This document shows, in pieces, positions 6,527 to 8,446 of a DNA stretch of 8,446 bases. The DNA lies in contig DATLGD010000156.1 in NCBI GenBank assembly GCA_035540755.1, positions 1 through 8,446 on the forward strand. Reading direction: 5' to 3'. The notes under the pieces are model-generated. The model was not told where the DNA came from. It worked only from the letters and a program-made list of their open reading frames with translations, and made no database searches. The DNA is from DATLGD01 sp035540755. Lineage in GTDB: Bacteria; Actinomycetota; Actinomycetes; Mycobacteriales; SCTD01. Every line of letters starts with the position of its first letter. Position 1 is the first letter of the stretch. Both the position numbers and the translations under genes were made by a program.

Positions 6527-6540
6527 GAGCCGGGCGCGGC

Positions 6541-7155
6541 TCAGCGGTCCGCGACGCCGCGGGTCCAGTCGACGACCCGGTGCCCGACCTGTTCGAGCAG
6601 TGCCCGGTCGTGGGCGATGGCCAGCACGCCGACGCCGGCTCTGCCGCAGCGATGGAGGAGCAGCTGCCAGATCCGCGCCTGAGTGATGGCGTCCAGGCTC
6701 GCGGTGATCTCGTCGACGACCAGGTAGCGCGGACGGGCCAGGAGCGCACGGGCGAGGTTGACCCGCTGCAGCTCGCCGCCGCTGAGCTCGTGCGGCCGGC
6801 GGTCGAGCCAGGTGGGATCGACCAGCTGCGTACCGACAAGCCCTGCACCGGTCGCGCCGGTGGCCAGGATGCGGCGGACGGTCCACCGAGGGTCCATCGC
6901 CTGCTGCGCGTCCTGCAGCACCATCTGGACCGGGAACGGGCCGCGGCGGTGCCGCGCAGAGCGGCCGTCTACGGTCACCCGACCGCGGTCGGGTCGGAGC
7001 ATTCCGGCGAGCACCCGGCCGAGGGTGCTCTTCCCGCCGCCGCTGGGTCCGCACAGTCCCACGACCTCGCCGGGCGCCACCTGGAGGTCGACGTCGGACA
7101 GCACCCACGGCTGCGCGCTGTGGTAGCGGAACGAGACGTTCGCGGCGTGCAGCAT
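6541..7155 (-). CDS. ABC importer ATPase, second subunit (NikE/OppF-like), short form
   Basis: This 204-residue nucleotide-binding subunit would pair with the neighbouring ATPase to power import through two permeases. It carries Walker A GPSGGGKST (36-44), Q-loop Q81 in VLQDAQQAMDP, signature LSGGE (124-128), Walker B YLVVDE (144-149), an intact D-loop ASLD (152-155) and switch histidine H182 in AIAHD. The VLQD...AMDPRWTV segment and DEITASLD resemble second ATPases of nickel/oligopeptide importers. It is clearly shorter than NikE or OppF proteins (around 250 or more) and ends right after the core fold, lacking the usual C-terminal extension. The ATG at 7155-7153 shares one base with the stop of the upstream gene (TGATG), implying coupled translation. 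An earlier in-frame start near 7203 lies within that gene and is less likely. ATPase identity is certain; substrate is inferred. Confidence 0.92.
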   Translation of the reverse strand: MLHAANVSFRYHSAQPWVLSDVDLQVAPGEVVGLCGPSGGGKSTLGRVLAGMLRPDRGRVTVDGRSARHRRGPFPVQMVLQDAQQAMDPRWTVRRILATGATGAGLVGTQLVDPTWLDRRPHELSGGELQRVNLARALLARPRYLVVDEITASLDAITQARIWQLLLHRCGRAGVGVLAIAHDRALLEQVGHRVVDWTRGVADR

Positions 7156-7970
7156 CAGGTCCCCACCGGGACGCGGAAGCCGTTGCGTGGCAGCGCCTGC
7201 CACAAGGCCCGCGGGTACGGCGCGAGCCCGTTCCCGTCGCCGTGGAACGCGGTCGGCTCAGCGGTGCCGACGGTCGCGCCGTCGCGGCAGATGACGATCC
7301 GGTCGGCGACCCGCAGCGCCGCCTCGAGCGCGTGCGTGACGATGACGACGGCGCAGCCGGCGTCCGCGTTCTCGCGCAGCTCGCGCAGCGTCGACAGGAC
7401 GCTGGCCGACGGCAGCCCCGTGGTCGGCTCGTCGGCGATGATGAGGCGTGGTCGCCCCATGGTCGCCATGGCGACGAGCACCCGCCGGGCCATCCCGCCG
7501 GACAGCTCGTGCGGGTACTGGCGCATGACCTCACGTCCCAGCCCGCGCCGGCCGAGCGCCTCGACGGCGACAGCATCCGGATCGGCATGGCCCGCGATTC
7601 GGGCCGCCCGGCGGACGTGCTGTCCGACGGTGCCGAGCGGGTTGAGGAACGTGACCGACTGCGGGATGAGCACCGTGTCGCGTCCGGCGAGGCGCCGACG
7701 ACCGGCCGCGTCGAGCTCCGCGCCGTCGTGGAGCACGGCGCCGCGCTCGACGGCGTTCGGCGGCAGGAGACCGAGAACGGCATGGGCCAGCAGGCTCTTG
7801 CCGGCGCCGCTGGCCCCGACCACCGCGACGAGCTCGCCGGCGGCAGCGGTCAGGCCCATGCCGGTGAGGGCCGGGACGGTCCGGCGGCGGAGCCCTCGCT
7901 CGTACTGGACGAAGTCGACCTCGAGCCCGCGAACCTCGAGGGCGGGCGTGGTCCGGGGCGAGCCGTTCAC
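7155..7970 (-). CDS. ABC importer ATPase, first subunit (NikD/OppD-like), with altered D-loop
   Basis: The 271-residue protein has Walker A GASGAGKS (52-59), Q-loop Q104 in LIPQSVTFLNPL, signature LSGGM (156-160), Walker B LIIADE (176-181) and switch histidine H213 in VTHAL. Its C-terminus ends with YPRALWQALPRNGF (252-265), the position of the conserved Y-x-RALW-x-ALP motif of this importer family. To my recollection the ALPxNGF form is common in nickel and opine-metallophore ATPases, which favours a metal-chelate substrate. The residue after TTGL is P187 where the D-loop aspartate is expected. The GTG start at 7970-7968 overlaps the permease stop in a GTGA, with a GGAG nine bases upstream. 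It forms one transcription unit with the permease and the second ATPase. ATPase identity is certain, the nickel or metallophore role moderately likely. Confidence 0.93.
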   Translation of the reverse strand: MNGSPRTTPALEVRGLEVDFVQYERGLRRRTVPALTGMGLTAAAGELVAVVGASGAGKSLLAHAVLGLLPPNAVERGAVLHDGAELDAAGRRRLAGRDTVLIPQSVTFLNPLGTVGQHVRRAARIAGHADPDAVAVEALGRRGLGREVMRQYPHELSGGMARRVLVAMATMGRPRLIIADEPTTGLPSASVLSTLRELRENADAGCAVVIVTHALEAALRVADRIVICRDGATVGTAEPTAFHGDGNGLAPYPRALWQALPRNGFRVPVGT

Positions 7971-8446
7971 AGCTGCCGGCTCCGAGGGTCGAGCAGTGCG
8001 CGCACGTCGTGCCCGATCGTGTCGACGAGCTTGACCACTACGAGCAGGCACAGGCCGGGGAGCACGGCGAGCCACCACGCCCCGGCCGTCAGGTGTCGCA
8101 TCGACTCGGCGAGCAGCACTCCGATGGAGGGCTCGGCGGGGTCGATGCCGAGGCCCAGGAAGGACAACGCGGCCTCGTGCAGGACGGCGTGCGGGAACAC
8201 CAGGACCGCCCCGACCAGCAGGTGCCCGGACAGGTGCCCGACCAGGTGGTGCCGGGCGATCCACGTCCGGCTCCGTCCGAGCTGCCGTGAGACGGCGACG
8301 TAGTCGGAGGCGATGACCTCCCGCGCCCGCCCGCGCAGCACCCGGGTGAGCGTCGGCCAGTGCGTGAGGCCCACCGCCAGGACGACCGCCTCGGTGCCGC
8401 CGCCCAGCGCGAAGGCCAGCAGGATCAGCAGGACCAGGTGCGGCAG
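7967..8446 (-). CDS. ABC importer permease (NikC/DppC-like), N-terminal part beyond the window edge
   Basis: The last 159 residues are visible. The frame is open to base 8446, so an apparent start at 8374 (a GTG) is internal. Family members have about 270-300 residues with around six membrane helices. Visible hydrophobic segments lie at fragment residues 2-27, 76-100 and 123-143. Residues about 49-71 (DYVAVSRQLGRSRTWIARHH) are the cytoplasmic EAA-type loop that contacts the ATPases, although the usual proline near its end is valine here. EAALSFLGLGIDPAEPSIG and the following LLAESMRHLTAGAWWLAVLPG are hallmarks of the second permease in nickel/peptide importers. The ESM-x-HLTAG-x-WWL wording recalls nickel and opine-metallophore permeases. 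A binding protein and a first permease should lie further right. The stop overlaps the next gene by four bases. Confidence 0.9.
   Translation of the reverse strand: MPHLVLLILLAFALGGGTEAVVLAVGLTHWPTLTRVLRGRAREVIASDYVAVSRQLGRSRTWIARHHLVGHLSGHLLVGAVLVFPHAVLHEAALSFLGLGIDPAEPSIGVLLAESMRHLTAGAWWLAVLPGLCLLVVVKLVDTIGHDVRALLDPRSRQL

Noticed and set aside
6305..6540. Known riboswitch (cobalamin, FMN or NiCo type) upstream of fbiC
   Set aside because: I looked for characteristic conserved boxes on the minus strand and found none. Only generic inverted repeats are present.
4788..6848. A 686-codon minus-strand frame spanning fbiC and the second ATPase
   Set aside because: It is out of frame with both genes and crosses the non-coding gap. 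Its translation is low-complexity R/A/G/P.
6403..8034. A 543-codon plus-strand frame opposite the ABC importer genes
   Set aside because: It is antisense to two ATPases with complete motifs, and no domain is recognisable.
8372..8374. Start of a complete permease gene at the GTG here
   Set aside because: The frame continues upstream to the window edge with a hydrophobic, membrane-like segment. A start here would remove several expected helices, so the gene is partial.

Overview
The window is a high-GC (roughly 70% or more by eye) chromosomal segment, most likely from an actinomycete. The strongest indicators are a fused CofG-CofH protein (FbiC) and a fused ligase-nitroreductase protein (FbiB), both typical of actinobacterial coenzyme F420 biosynthesis. 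Coding is dense, start codons are often GTG, and several genes overlap by 1 to 4 bases. I see no rRNA, tRNA, insertion sequence, CRISPR array or prophage gene.

Left part (1-2255): an IclR-family regulator of the PcaR/PobR type, on the minus strand and cut by the window edge, is divergent from a plus-strand amidohydrolase of the SsnA/TRZ-ATZ/cytosine-deaminase-like group. They share a 131-base intergenic region with candidate promoter and operator sequences. This looks like a small regulated catabolic module. Its substrate cannot be read from the sequence, and the enzyme lacks a glutamate that many deaminase/chlorohydrolase relatives carry.

Middle (2256-2471): a compact convergent-terminator region with two perfect hairpins. 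One of them appears to have been expanded by an exact 20-base tandem duplication. A third, longer-range inverted repeat sits next to the end of fbiB.

Centre (2472-6304, minus strand): fbiC followed by fbiB with a GTGA overlap, a two-gene F420 operon. FbiC makes the deazaflavin FO. FbiB adds the glutamate tail and reduces dehydro-F420. The intermediate steps (FbiA and FbiD) are not encoded here and must lie elsewhere in the genome.

Right part (6305-8446, minus strand): a 236-base non-coding gap containing inverted repeats, then the last three genes of an ABC importer of the nickel/peptide/opine-metallophore family: a permease (cut by the window edge) and two ATPases, coupled by 4-base and 1-base overlaps. 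Sequence details of the permease and first ATPase favour a nickel or metal-chelate importer over a general peptide importer, but this is inference. Any solute-binding protein and second permease would lie beyond the right edge. The importer and fbiCB point the same way, so read-through is possible, but the gap argues for separate units.

No clearly new multi-gene system is visible. The most notable points are the duplicated terminator hairpin, the fbiC-fbiB coupling, an ATPase with an altered D-loop, a structured spacer before fbiC, and the uncharacterised IclR/amidohydrolase pair.
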